A stretch of DNA of 7,491 nt from Phycisphaerales bacterium (lineage in GTDB: Bacteria > Planctomycetota > Phycisphaerae > Phycisphaerales > SM1A02), in assembly GCA_018882625.1 (NCBI GenBank), contig VERO01000106.1, forward strand, positions 1-7,491, given 5' to 3'. Below the pieces are notes generated by a model. That model searched no databases, had not been told where the DNA came from, and saw only the letters and a list, made by a program, of their open reading frames with translations. Positions within the stretch are counted from its first letter, which is position 1. Every line of letters starts with the position of its first letter. The translations under genes and the position numbers were made by a program. Shown here piece by piece: positions 1 through 5,889 of the stretch.

Positions 1-48
1 CGCCACGACTATGCCGATCAGCTTTCCAGCGTTGCTTCCGCGTGCCAT
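1..48 (-). CDS. 5' end of a divergent gene, probable signal or membrane segment (partial)
   Basis: The minus strand starts an open frame at ATG 48-46 that runs off the left edge after 16 codons, reading MARGSNAGKLIGIVVA. A Shine-Dalgarno-like AAGGAAG (58-52) lies just upstream, the strongest ribosome site in the window. A basic, polar start (Arg3, Lys9) followed by LIGIVVA looks like the beginning of a signal peptide or first transmembrane helix. The gene is divergent from hpd and shares a 60-nt intergenic region with it. There is no stop in the visible part. The family cannot be named from 16 residues, and a chance open frame cannot be excluded; the ribosome site and the -10-like box upstream are the main support. 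Confidence 0.5.
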   Translation of the reverse strand, partial: MARGSNAGKLIGIVVA

Positions 49-51
49 CGT

Positions 52-58
52 CTTCCTT
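52..58 (-). promoter_or_regulatory. Shine-Dalgarno of the left-edge divergent gene
   Basis: On the minus strand AAGGAAG is followed by ACG and then the ATG at 48-46. The AGGA core is 5 nt from the start codon. It decides the start of the partial gene and contrasts with the dioxygenase genes in this window, which have no such site. Confidence 0.5.
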
Positions 59-69
59 TCGAGCGCGCG

Positions 70-75
70 AGCATA
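70..75 (-). promoter_or_regulatory. Possible -10 box for the left-edge gene
   Basis: On the minus strand TATGCT (4 of 6 to TATAAT) sits 21 nt upstream of the ATG at 48. Transcription from it would start near position 63 and leave a leader of about 15 nt that contains the AAGGAAG ribosome site. No clear -35 hexamer is visible at 16-18 nt spacing. Confidence 0.3.
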
Positions 76-96
76 CTGCCGGACGCGGGGACTCCG

Positions 97-102
97 TAGA
101 AT
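97..102 (+). promoter_or_regulatory. -10 box of hpd, predicting a leaderless mRNA
   Basis: TAGAAT (5 of 6 to TATAAT), within CCGTAGAAT (94-102), ends 6 nt before the hpd ATG at 109. A start of transcription about 7 nt after the box would fall on or next to that ATG, so the mRNA would have no 5' leader. This agrees with the absence of a Shine-Dalgarno. The TAG inside the box is also an in-frame stop, so translation cannot begin upstream of it. No convincing -35 hexamer is seen. The homogentisate dioxygenase gene has a nearly identical box. Confidence 0.55.
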
Positions 103-108
103 GGCTGC

Positions 109-1311
109 ATGTCGACGATCTCCCCCGCCACTGCCGCCTCCGCGTCCAGCGCCACCGACCCGCTGGCCCTGATCGACGTGGACCATGTCCGCTTCTACGT
201 GGGCAACGCCAAGCAGGCCGCCTTCTTCTACGCGAGCGCCTTCGGCTTCGATGTCTCCCAGATCTCCGACCTCACGACAGGCTCGCGCGAGAGCGCGTCC
301 TACCTCCTGACGCAGGGCAACATCAGGCTCCTGCTCGAGACCCCGCTCACCAAGAGCCATCCCGCTGCGGAGGAGATCCGCCGCTACGGCGACGGGGTGA
401 AGGACATCGCGCTCACCGTCTTCGATGCGGAGAAGGCCTGGAAGCAGGCGATCGCCAATGGAGGCGCCAGCGCCTACGAGCCACGCACGTTCAGCGACGC
501 CAACGGTTCCGTCACCATGGCCGGCATCCAGTCGTATGGCCGGGCTGTGCACACCTTCGTGTCACGCACCGGTGCCTACGACCTCCCCAAGGTGAAGCAG
601 GGTGCCATGTTCGCGCCAGGCTTCCGTGCGATGGGACCCTTCGCGCTCAACGACTACAACCGGAAGAACCCCTGCGGCCTCAAGTTTGTCGACCACTGCG
701 TCGGCAATGTCGAGGAAGGCAAGATGAACCACTGGGTCGAGTGGTACGAGAGCGTCATGGGCTTCAAGATGTTCAAGCACTTCGACGACAAGGACATCGC
801 CACCGAGTACTCGGCGCTGATGTCGAAGGTCATGGCGTCGGGCAACCACCTGATCAAGATGCCGATCAACGAGCCTGCGCAGGGCAAGAAGAAGAGCCAG
901 ATCCAGGAGTACCTCGAGTGGCACGACATGGCGCCCGGAGTGCAGCACCTGGCGCTGCGCACCGATGACGAGCTGCACAGCGTCGCGGAGCTGCGCCGGC
1001 GCGGCGTCGACTTCCTCACGATCCCCGATGCCTACTACGAGGGCGTGTGGGACCGTGTCGACCGGATGCTGACCCAGCACGGGCACCCTGCAGTCAAGGA
1101 GGACCACCAGCGCGTCCGCGATCTCGGGATCCTCGTGGACGCGGATGACGAGGGCTACCTCCTGCAGCTCTTCACGAAGCCGCTGCAGGACCGCCCGACG
1201 CTCTTCTTCGAGATCATCTGCCGCCGAGGGAGCCAGAGCTTCGGCAAGGGCAACTTCAAGGCGCTCTTCGAGTCGCTCGAGATCGAGCAGGCGCGCCGCG
1301 GCAACCTCTGA
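109..1311 (+). CDS. hpd: 4-hydroxyphenylpyruvate dioxygenase
   Basis: This cytoplasmic non-heme Fe(II) enzyme converts 4-hydroxyphenylpyruvate and O2 to homogentisate and CO2, the second step of tyrosine breakdown. The 400-residue product shows two vicinal-oxygen-chelate halves. The N-terminal one begins at IDVDHVRFYVGN (about 22-33). The catalytic one begins at FVDHCVGN (193-200). The expected iron ligands are present: His196 in VDH, His280 in GVQHLAL and Glu368 in FFEII. The substrate-pocket stretch MPINEPAQGKKKSQIQEYL (251-269) and the C-terminal gate FGKGNFKALFESLE (378-391) are typical of HPPD rather than hydroxymandelate synthase. The protein is longer than the roughly 357 residues of proteobacterial enzymes and closer to the actinobacterial and eukaryotic type. 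ATG 109 is the first start after an in-frame TAG at 97-99. There is no Shine-Dalgarno, and translation is probably leaderless. The next gene starts 24 nt downstream and may be cotranscribed. Confidence 0.97.
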   Translation: MSTISPATAASASSATDPLALIDVDHVRFYVGNAKQAAFFYASAFGFDVSQISDLTTGSRESASYLLTQGNIRLLLETPLTKSHPAAEEIRRYGDGVKDIALTVFDAEKAWKQAIANGGASAYEPRTFSDANGSVTMAGIQSYGRAVHTFVSRTGAYDLPKVKQGAMFAPGFRAMGPFALNDYNRKNPCGLKFVDHCVGNVEEGKMNHWVEWYESVMGFKMFKHFDDKDIATEYSALMSKVMASGNHLIKMPINEPAQGKKKSQIQEYLEWHDMAPGVQHLALRTDDELHSVAELRRRGVDFLTIPDAYYEGVWDRVDRMLTQHGHPAVKEDHQRVRDLGILVDADDEGYLLQLFTKPLQDRPTLFFEIICRRGSQSFGKGNFKALFESLEIEQARRGNL

Positions 1312-1335
1312 CGCCGTACGCGCCTGGGCGCCCGC

Positions 1336-3900
1336 GTGACAGCAGACGACTCCCCAGATGCGCCCGTGACCCGCACGCGCCCCCGCGCGTGGCTGTGGAT
1401 CGTCGCGGCCGCACTGGCGGTTCTCGCGCCAGCCGGATGGCTTGGGGCCGAGTACGCCATGGACCTCGAGGAGATGGCGGGCATCCGCGCGCAGCTGGAC
1501 AGCGTCCGCGCGCTGATCGACAGGTCATCGCAGGAGGCTGCGGATGCTGGAGAGGCATCCGCGTGCGACCGGGCGGGCGAGCGGCTTGCGGTGCTGGCCT
1601 CGCCGCCGTGGTGGCGTCACGTCGGGTTCTCGCTTCTGGAGGGTTCGCAGGTGGAGGCGGCCTCAAGGCGGCTTGCCGAATTGAGGGAGGTCGTGGTGGA
1701 GCGGAGCGCCAACCGCGCCTGGTGGACCCAGCAGGCTGCAGCCATCGACGCGGCCCTCGCCGCCGAGGCACGAACGATTCCTGACCTGTTTGCGCTGCGG
1801 GACGGCGTGGAGTCCGGCAATCCCCCTCACCCCGAGTCCGGCGGAATGGCCGCAGACGCGCGCAGCAGCGCGATCGCGAGGATCGAGGCGGACGCCGCCG
1901 CGCTCGCCGACTCGCAGGACCGCACGCTGGAGCGTTTCGCGCGGGCTGCGGAGGCCGTGGCCAAGGCCGTCGACAGCGCAGAGCTCGATGCAGCCCTCGC
2001 GATGGCGCCGGGTGCCGATGCGCGCGACCTCAACCCGCCCGAGCTCGCGGTGGTCCGCGAGAGGCTGGGCGCCCGTGCCGAGGCGATCCGGGCGGAGTTT
2101 GCGTTCCGTGCCGGACTCGAGGCGTCCGTCGCCGCCGCACTGTCGCGCGCGATGGCCCTGGACCCGGAGTCCGCAAGCGCCGCGGATGCGTACGCCATCG
2201 TGGTGTCGATCGACGCGGTGCAGGTCCCCGAGGGGCCCCGCTACGCCTCCATCGTCGAGGCGAAGTCCCAGGCCCTTGACGCAGCCCGCCGCCGCAGCGC
2301 GCTGCTTGAGGCCCGCGACCGCGACCGAGCGTGGCTCGACGGGATCGCTGCGGCGATTCCGAGAGCCACCACTGCACGCGACGCGCAGGCGCTCCTCGAG
2401 ACCCTCAAGGGCGACCCTCCCGGCGGGTCCGGCCTCGAGTCGATCGCACGGCGCGTCGCGGAGATGGATGCGTCGCTCAGGTCCGCGCTGCAGTCACGCA
2501 CCGGACGCTCCCGGCGCTGGCGCGAGGATCTTGCGGGTGCCGTCGACGCCATGGTTGCGGCACGCAGCGTCCGTGCATTCGCGGACTCCTCGGGCCAGGT
2601 CGACGCCATCCTCGCGCGCAACGAGGCGGACCCATCGTCCTCCGAGGACGCGCAGGCCGAGCGCGCCGCGCGCTCCGCCCAGCGTGCCACCGCCGCGCGG
2701 CTCGTGAGGCAGGAGCTCGCTCCAGTGCTCGACGCGGTCCGTCGCATCGCCGATCCCCGGCGGCCACCGCCGGAGGTCATCGCAGCCCTGTCGCCGGACT
2801 CGCCGCTCGCGTCGATCGCCGAGGCGCAGCCGACGCTCGACGCGATCCGGAAGGGCCTTCAGGTCAGGCTGGCGGAGCACGAGGCATTCGATGGAGCCAT
2901 CGAGCGCGCGCGACGCGCGATGCAGGATGGCGACCTGTGCACTGCGGCCGAGGCGCTCGCGAGCGCGGCGCCGCGCGACGCCGAGCAGGAGTGGATGCGC
3001 AACGACCTGCGCGGAGCGCTCGGCGAGATGTCGGTCGAGGTGGTGGAGTCGCTGGTGATCGGCGAGGGATCGCTGGGCGCGGGAAGCATGAGCCGGCTCG
3101 AGCGGATCGTCCAGTGCGATGCGCTGGCCGCGTGCGCGCCCGATGCGTCGCGCATGGCCCAGCGCATCTGGTCAGAGGTGCGCGTCGAGGCCGACCGCGC
3201 GCTGTGGGAGGACTGCCGCAGCGCCGCGCGGGGCGCCATCGGGCGACGTGATGCCGCGACCTACCTGGGCGCGCTGAGCCGGTACATCGCCAGCGGAGGC
3301 GCCATGTCCGGTGCCGCATCCGCCGCGCGCGACGCCTTTGCCGCACCAGTGACGCTCATCGTCCTCTCCGAGTTCCAGTGGGGCCCATCGACGTGCACGC
3401 CAACCGATGCGGTCACCGACCTCACGGTCACGATCGACGGCGAGACATGGTCAGGGCCGATCCCGACCGGCGATCCGCGGCGCGTCGTGCGCCTGTCGCA
3501 CGAGTGGAGCGTCCGGTCGGGCGCGGACCTGATGACCGCGTCCGCCAGCGGGGTGTGCCCCTGCGAGGAGCCTGAGCCGTTCTCTGGAGTCGCTGAGATC
3601 CCGCTCGCCGACCGGAGGTTTGGAGCCACGCTGCAGGTGCGCTGCCTGCCGCTGGGCACGGGCGGCAGCGAGGGTGCGCACACGCTGGTGCTGAAGGTGA
3701 TGCCTTCGCCTGCATGGCTCTCCGCGCTGCGTCTTCCCGAGTGGCGACCGCCCGCGGACCTGCTGGATTCAGCGGATGCGTCCGATGAGGCTCGTCAGGA
3801 CGGGCCGCGTCCGGAATCCGACGAGCCCACGGTCACCGATGAGCCCCTGTTCACCGATGAGCCCCCGGTCACCGAGCCCACGCCGGGAGAGGCGCCGTGA
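1336..3900 (+). CDS. Large membrane-anchored Ala/Arg-rich helical-repeat protein, function unknown
   Basis: I do not recognise this 854-residue protein. A basic N-terminus (TRTRPR, 12-17) precedes one hydrophobic segment (about 18-38, AWLWIVAAALAVLAPAGWLG), so it is probably a signal anchor with the long C-terminal part outside the cytoplasm. Residues about 45-670 are almost wholly helical, rich in Ala, Arg, Asp and Glu. From about 129 I see roughly seven degenerate units of 57-75 residues, starting near 129, 200, 257, 332, 394, 456 and 518. Residues about 671-790 look like a beta domain (LIVLSEFQW, DLTVTIDG, ATLQVRCLPL, HTLVLKVM) with Cys687, Cys741, Cys743 and Cys770. The tail (808-854) is acidic and ends in three EPxxTD-like hexapeptides. 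The GTG start at 1336, 24 nt after hpd, has no clear ribosome site; GTG 1366 is an alternative that would still keep the membrane segment. It may be cotranscribed with hpd, but no shared role is evident. The C-terminus overlaps the convergent pseudouridine synthase gene by 32 nt. Confidence 0.85.
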   Translation: MTADDSPDAPVTRTRPRAWLWIVAAALAVLAPAGWLGAEYAMDLEEMAGIRAQLDSVRALIDRSSQEAADAGEASACDRAGERLAVLASPPWWRHVGFSLLEGSQVEAASRRLAELREVVVERSANRAWWTQQAAAIDAALAAEARTIPDLFALRDGVESGNPPHPESGGMAADARSSAIARIEADAAALADSQDRTLERFARAAEAVAKAVDSAELDAALAMAPGADARDLNPPELAVVRERLGARAEAIRAEFAFRAGLEASVAAALSRAMALDPESASAADAYAIVVSIDAVQVPEGPRYASIVEAKSQALDAARRRSALLEARDRDRAWLDGIAAAIPRATTARDAQALLETLKGDPPGGSGLESIARRVAEMDASLRSALQSRTGRSRRWREDLAGAVDAMVAARSVRAFADSSGQVDAILARNEADPSSSEDAQAERAARSAQRATAARLVRQELAPVLDAVRRIADPRRPPPEVIAALSPDSPLASIAEAQPTLDAIRKGLQVRLAEHEAFDGAIERARRAMQDGDLCTAAEALASAAPRDAEQEWMRNDLRGALGEMSVEVVESLVIGEGSLGAGSMSRLERIVQCDALAACAPDASRMAQRIWSEVRVEADRALWEDCRSAARGAIGRRDAATYLGALSRYIASGGAMSGAASAARDAFAAPVTLIVLSEFQWGPSTCTPTDAVTDLTVTIDGETWSGPIPTGDPRRVVRLSHEWSVRSGADLMTASASGVCPCEEPEPFSGVAEIPLADRRFGATLQVRCLPLGTGGSEGAHTLVLKVMPSPAWLSALRLPEWRPPADLLDSADASDEARQDGPRPESDEPTVTDEPLFTDEPPVTEPTPGEAP
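3823..3876 (+). repeat. Three tandem 18-bp units coding for EPxxTD
   Basis: Units at 3823-3840, 3841-3858 and 3859-3876 share the pattern GAGCCC-NNGNTCACCGA-T/G. They code for EPTVTD, EPLFTD and EPPVTE (residues 830-847) near the C-terminus of the large anchored protein. The array is in frame, so unit gain or loss would only change tail length. On the opposite strand each unit has a TGA at the same place (TCA at 3833, 3851 and 3869). The one at 3869-3871 is the stop codon of the convergent pseudouridine synthase gene. Confidence 0.8.
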
Positions 3901-4570
3901 TGGCGGTGCCGTCGACTTCCAGTCGCGTGGCGTGAAGCGCTGGACGGTCCACACCGCGACCGTCGATCGCGACGCCCCCGTAGAGCGAATCACCCGCTAG
4001 GGGGTGGCCGAGCGCCGCGAATCCCGCGCGAATCTGGTGCCGTCGCCCCGGACCGACAAGCTCCACCTCCAGCACATCGAGTTCCCCGTGGCGCTCGCGC
4101 GAGGACCCCATGTGCGCGCGCGCGGTGCCGATGACCTTCCACCTGCAGGTGCCGCGCGTGCGGAGGTCGCCCTCGCGCGATGCGGTGACCTTCGCGGACC
4201 TCGCGTACCGGCTGGCGAAGTGCATCGTCCACTCTCCCTCCTCGCGCAGTCCGGCCAGCGCAAGCGCCGTGTACCACTTGCGCAGCGCATGCGGGCCCCC
4301 ACCGCCGAAGGCCGCGCGCAGGGAGGCACGCGCGTCGGCGTCCGTGGCTGCGATCAGGCATCCGCCGGTCCACTGGTCGAGGCGGTGCACCAGGCCGGAC
4401 TCCTCAAGCGGAGCGCACGAAGTCTCGCGCTCGCGCAGCCAGGACTGCACGGTCGGGCTGCCGTCGCTCTCGCGCGCATCGACGCTGTGCCAGCCTTCGG
4501 GCTTGTCGATGCAGATCCACCGGGCATCCCTGTGGAGCACCGAGGGTGTCGCTACGGACGCATCGCCCAT
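3869..4570 (-). CDS. RluA-family pseudouridine synthase
   Basis: This enzyme isomerises uridine to pseudouridine in rRNA or tRNA in the cytoplasm; which position it modifies cannot be told from sequence. The 233-residue product has the family motifs in order: IDKPEGWHSV (21-30), the catalytic GLVHRLDQWTGG (59-70) with Asp65 as the nucleophile, RKWYTAL (97-103), and GRRHQIRAGFAALGHPLAGD (175-194) ending the fold, followed by RPALHATRLEV (209-219). There is no N-terminal S4 RNA-binding domain, so it resembles the short RluA/TruC type rather than RluC/RluD. The ATG at 4570 gives the family's usual N-terminus; the frame stays open further upstream. No Shine-Dalgarno is seen, but TACCGT lies 6 nt upstream. 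The gene is divergent from homogentisate dioxygenase across 49 nt and overlaps the convergent upstream gene by 32 nt. It has no evident link to tyrosine catabolism. Confidence 0.93.
   Translation of the reverse strand: MGDASVATPSVLHRDARWICIDKPEGWHSVDARESDGSPTVQSWLRERETSCAPLEESGLVHRLDQWTGGCLIAATDADARASLRAAFGGGGPHALRKWYTALALAGLREEGEWTMHFASRYARSAKVTASREGDLRTRGTCRWKVIGTARAHMGSSRERHGELDVLEVELVGPGRRHQIRAGFAALGHPLAGDSLYGGVAIDGRGVDRPALHATRLEVDGTAITAPLPAWAR
3891..3910. terminator. Weak hairpin at the convergent gene ends
   Basis: GGCGCC (3891-3896) can pair with GGTGCC (3905-3910) through six pairs, one of them G-U, around an 8-nt loop. The loop holds the TGA stop (3898-3900) of the large anchored protein gene. 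No T-run follows on either strand. It lies inside the 3' part of the pseudouridine synthase gene. In DNA this GC-rich such a stem could be chance. Confidence 0.2.
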
Positions 4571-4576
4571 GGCTTC

Positions 4577-4582
4577 ACGGTA
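4577..4582 (-). promoter_or_regulatory. Possible -10 box of the pseudouridine synthase gene
   Basis: On the minus strand TACCGT fits the minimal TAnnnT pattern and ends 6 nt before the ATG at 4570, the same geometry as the box in front of hpd. If used, it would give a leaderless transcript. It is a weaker match than the two dioxygenase boxes (3 of 6 to TATAAT), and no -35 is visible. Confidence 0.3.
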
Positions 4583-4605
4583 GCCGAGCGCATCGCATGA
4601 CGCCG

Positions 4606-4611
4606 TACAAT
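4606..4611 (+). promoter_or_regulatory. -10 box of homogentisate dioxygenase gene, predicting a leaderless mRNA
   Basis: TACAAT (5 of 6 to TATAAT), within CCGTACAAT (4603-4611), ends 8 nt before the ATG at 4620. Transcription starting about 7-8 nt after the box would place the 5' end at the ATG. No Shine-Dalgarno lies between. Eight of nine bases of CCGTACAAT match the hpd box at 94-102. No clear -35 hexamer is found at 16-18 nt spacing. Confidence 0.55.
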
Positions 4612-4619
4612 CGGCGGCT

Positions 4620-5852
4620 ATGGCCTACTACTCCAAGCTTGGCGCGCTGCCCCCGAAGCGACACATCCAGTTCCGCCGCCCGGACGGCAAGCTCTATTCG
4701 GAGGAAGTGTTCGGCACCGAGGGGTTCGTGGGTCCCACGTCCACCCTCTACCACATCCACCCGCCGACGCAGGTGTACGGGTGGAAGCCGCTCTACTCGG
4801 TGCAGGCCGAGTACGTGGAGATGGACATCATGCGCATGCGCCACGTGAAGAGCGCGGCCATGAGGCCCAGCGGCGACCCGGTCACGGGACGCGTCGTGCT
4901 CTTCGGCAACGCCGACGTGGAGATGGCCGTGTGCGTGCCCAAGGATCCGATGGGCTACCACTTCAAGAACGCCACCGGCGACGAGTGCATCTTCATCCAC
5001 CACGGCTCGGGCACCGTCCACACGACCTTCGGCACGCTGCCCTTCCGCCGCAAGGACTACATCCTGATCCCGAAGGGCGTCACATACCGCATGGTGTTCG
5101 ATGCGCCCAAGGCGGGCGAGGAGAGCCCACGCTTCCTGGTGATGGAGAGCGTCAACGGGTCGCACATCGGGCCGCCGCCGCGCTACATCTCGAAGCAGAC
5201 GAGCCAGTTCCTCGAGCACGCGCCCTACTGCGAGCGCGACCTGCGGCTGCCTGAGCTGCCGCTGACCTGCGACGAGCGCGGCGAGTTCGAGGTGCGCATC
5301 AAGTCACGCGGCATGGTGCACTCGTACACCTACACCTACCACCCGCTGGACGTGGTCGGATGGGACGGCTGCTACTACCCGTACATCTTCAATATCGACG
5401 ACTTCAGCCCGATCGTCGGCAAGCACCACATGCCGCCGCCGATCCACCAGACCTTCGAGGCGCACAACTTCGTCATCTGCAGCTTCTGCCCGCGGCCGCT
5501 GGACTTCCACCCTCAGGCGATCGTGGTGCCCTACAACCACTCGAACCTCGACTCGGACGAGGTGCTCTACTACGTCGAGGGCAACTACAAGGCACGGCGC
5601 GGCATCGAGAGCGCGTCGCTCACGCTGCATCCCCAGGGGATTCCCCACGGTCCGCACCCGGGCACGGTGGAGGCCTCGATCGGCGCGACACACACGAACG
5701 AGCTCGCCGTGATGTGCGACACCTTCAGGCCGCTCTTCCCGACGAAGGCTGCGCTGGCCATCGACGACCAGGCCTACCCGCGCAGCTGGGAGGACGCACC
5801 CGCGAAGCCGGCCCCTGCCGGAGGCGCGGCCAAGGCCGCGGACACGTGGTGA
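4620..5852 (+). CDS. hmgA: Homogentisate 1,2-dioxygenase
   Basis: This cytoplasmic Fe(II) cupin enzyme opens the ring of homogentisate to 4-maleylacetoacetate, the step after HPPD. The 410-residue product has the N-terminal beta domain with typical FGTEGFVGPTSTLYHIHPP (31-49) and the cupin core with GKHHMPPPIH (267-276), PYNHSNLDSDEVLYYVEGNY (304-323) and GIPHGPHPG (340-348). By comparison with the human enzyme (His335, Glu341, His371), the iron ligands are probably His307, Glu314 and His343. The DEVLYY form matches a bacterial lineage that is distinct from the human and Pseudomonas type, and it is somewhat shorter than the roughly 430-445 residues of those. The last 20 residues are a low-complexity Ala/Pro/Lys tail (APAKPAPAGGAAKAADTW) outside the fold. 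The ATG at 4620 is preceded by a -10 box and no ribosome site, so translation is probably leaderless. The DUF192 gene follows in the same direction after a short gap. Confidence 0.96.
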   Translation: MAYYSKLGALPPKRHIQFRRPDGKLYSEEVFGTEGFVGPTSTLYHIHPPTQVYGWKPLYSVQAEYVEMDIMRMRHVKSAAMRPSGDPVTGRVVLFGNADVEMAVCVPKDPMGYHFKNATGDECIFIHHGSGTVHTTFGTLPFRRKDYILIPKGVTYRMVFDAPKAGEESPRFLVMESVNGSHIGPPPRYISKQTSQFLEHAPYCERDLRLPELPLTCDERGEFEVRIKSRGMVHSYTYTYHPLDVVGWDGCYYPYIFNIDDFSPIVGKHHMPPPIHQTFEAHNFVICSFCPRPLDFHPQAIVVPYNHSNLDSDEVLYYVEGNYKARRGIESASLTLHPQGIPHGPHPGTVEASIGATHTNELAVMCDTFRPLFPTKAALAIDDQAYPRSWEDAPAKPAPAGGAAKAADTW

Positions 5853-5889
5853 TGCCCCGCCGCACTCGCACCTGCCCGATGTGTCACGC

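Noticed and set aside
42..968. Plus-strand open frame of 308 codons overlapping the start of hpd
   Set aside because: Arg/His/Pro-rich translation without motifs, typical of an off-frame read of high-GC coding DNA; the HPPD frame has all catalytic motifs.
562..1107. Minus-strand open frame of 181 codons opposite hpd
   Set aside because: Fully inside the HPPD gene on the antisense strand, with no start signal and no recognisable domain; third-position GC bias explains the open frame.
1312..1335. Possible terminator or promoter between hpd and the anchored protein gene
   Set aside because: Only the 8-bp palindrome GGGCGCCC is present, with no usable stem-loop, no T-run and no TAnnnT box in position; cotranscription is the simpler reading.
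1790..2707. Plus-strand open frame of 305 codons inside the large anchored protein gene
   Set aside because: Very Arg/Pro/Ser-rich composition and no motif; the 1336-3900 frame spans it and has a membrane anchor and balanced composition.
2331..3251. Plus-strand open frame of 306 codons in another frame of the same gene
   Set aside because: Arg/Gly-rich shadow with no start signal; it cannot coexist with the better-supported frame.
4004..4600. Plus-strand open frame of 198 codons opposite the pseudouridine synthase
   Set aside because: The minus strand has the complete RluA motif set (HRLDxxTGG, RRHQIR); the plus frame has none.
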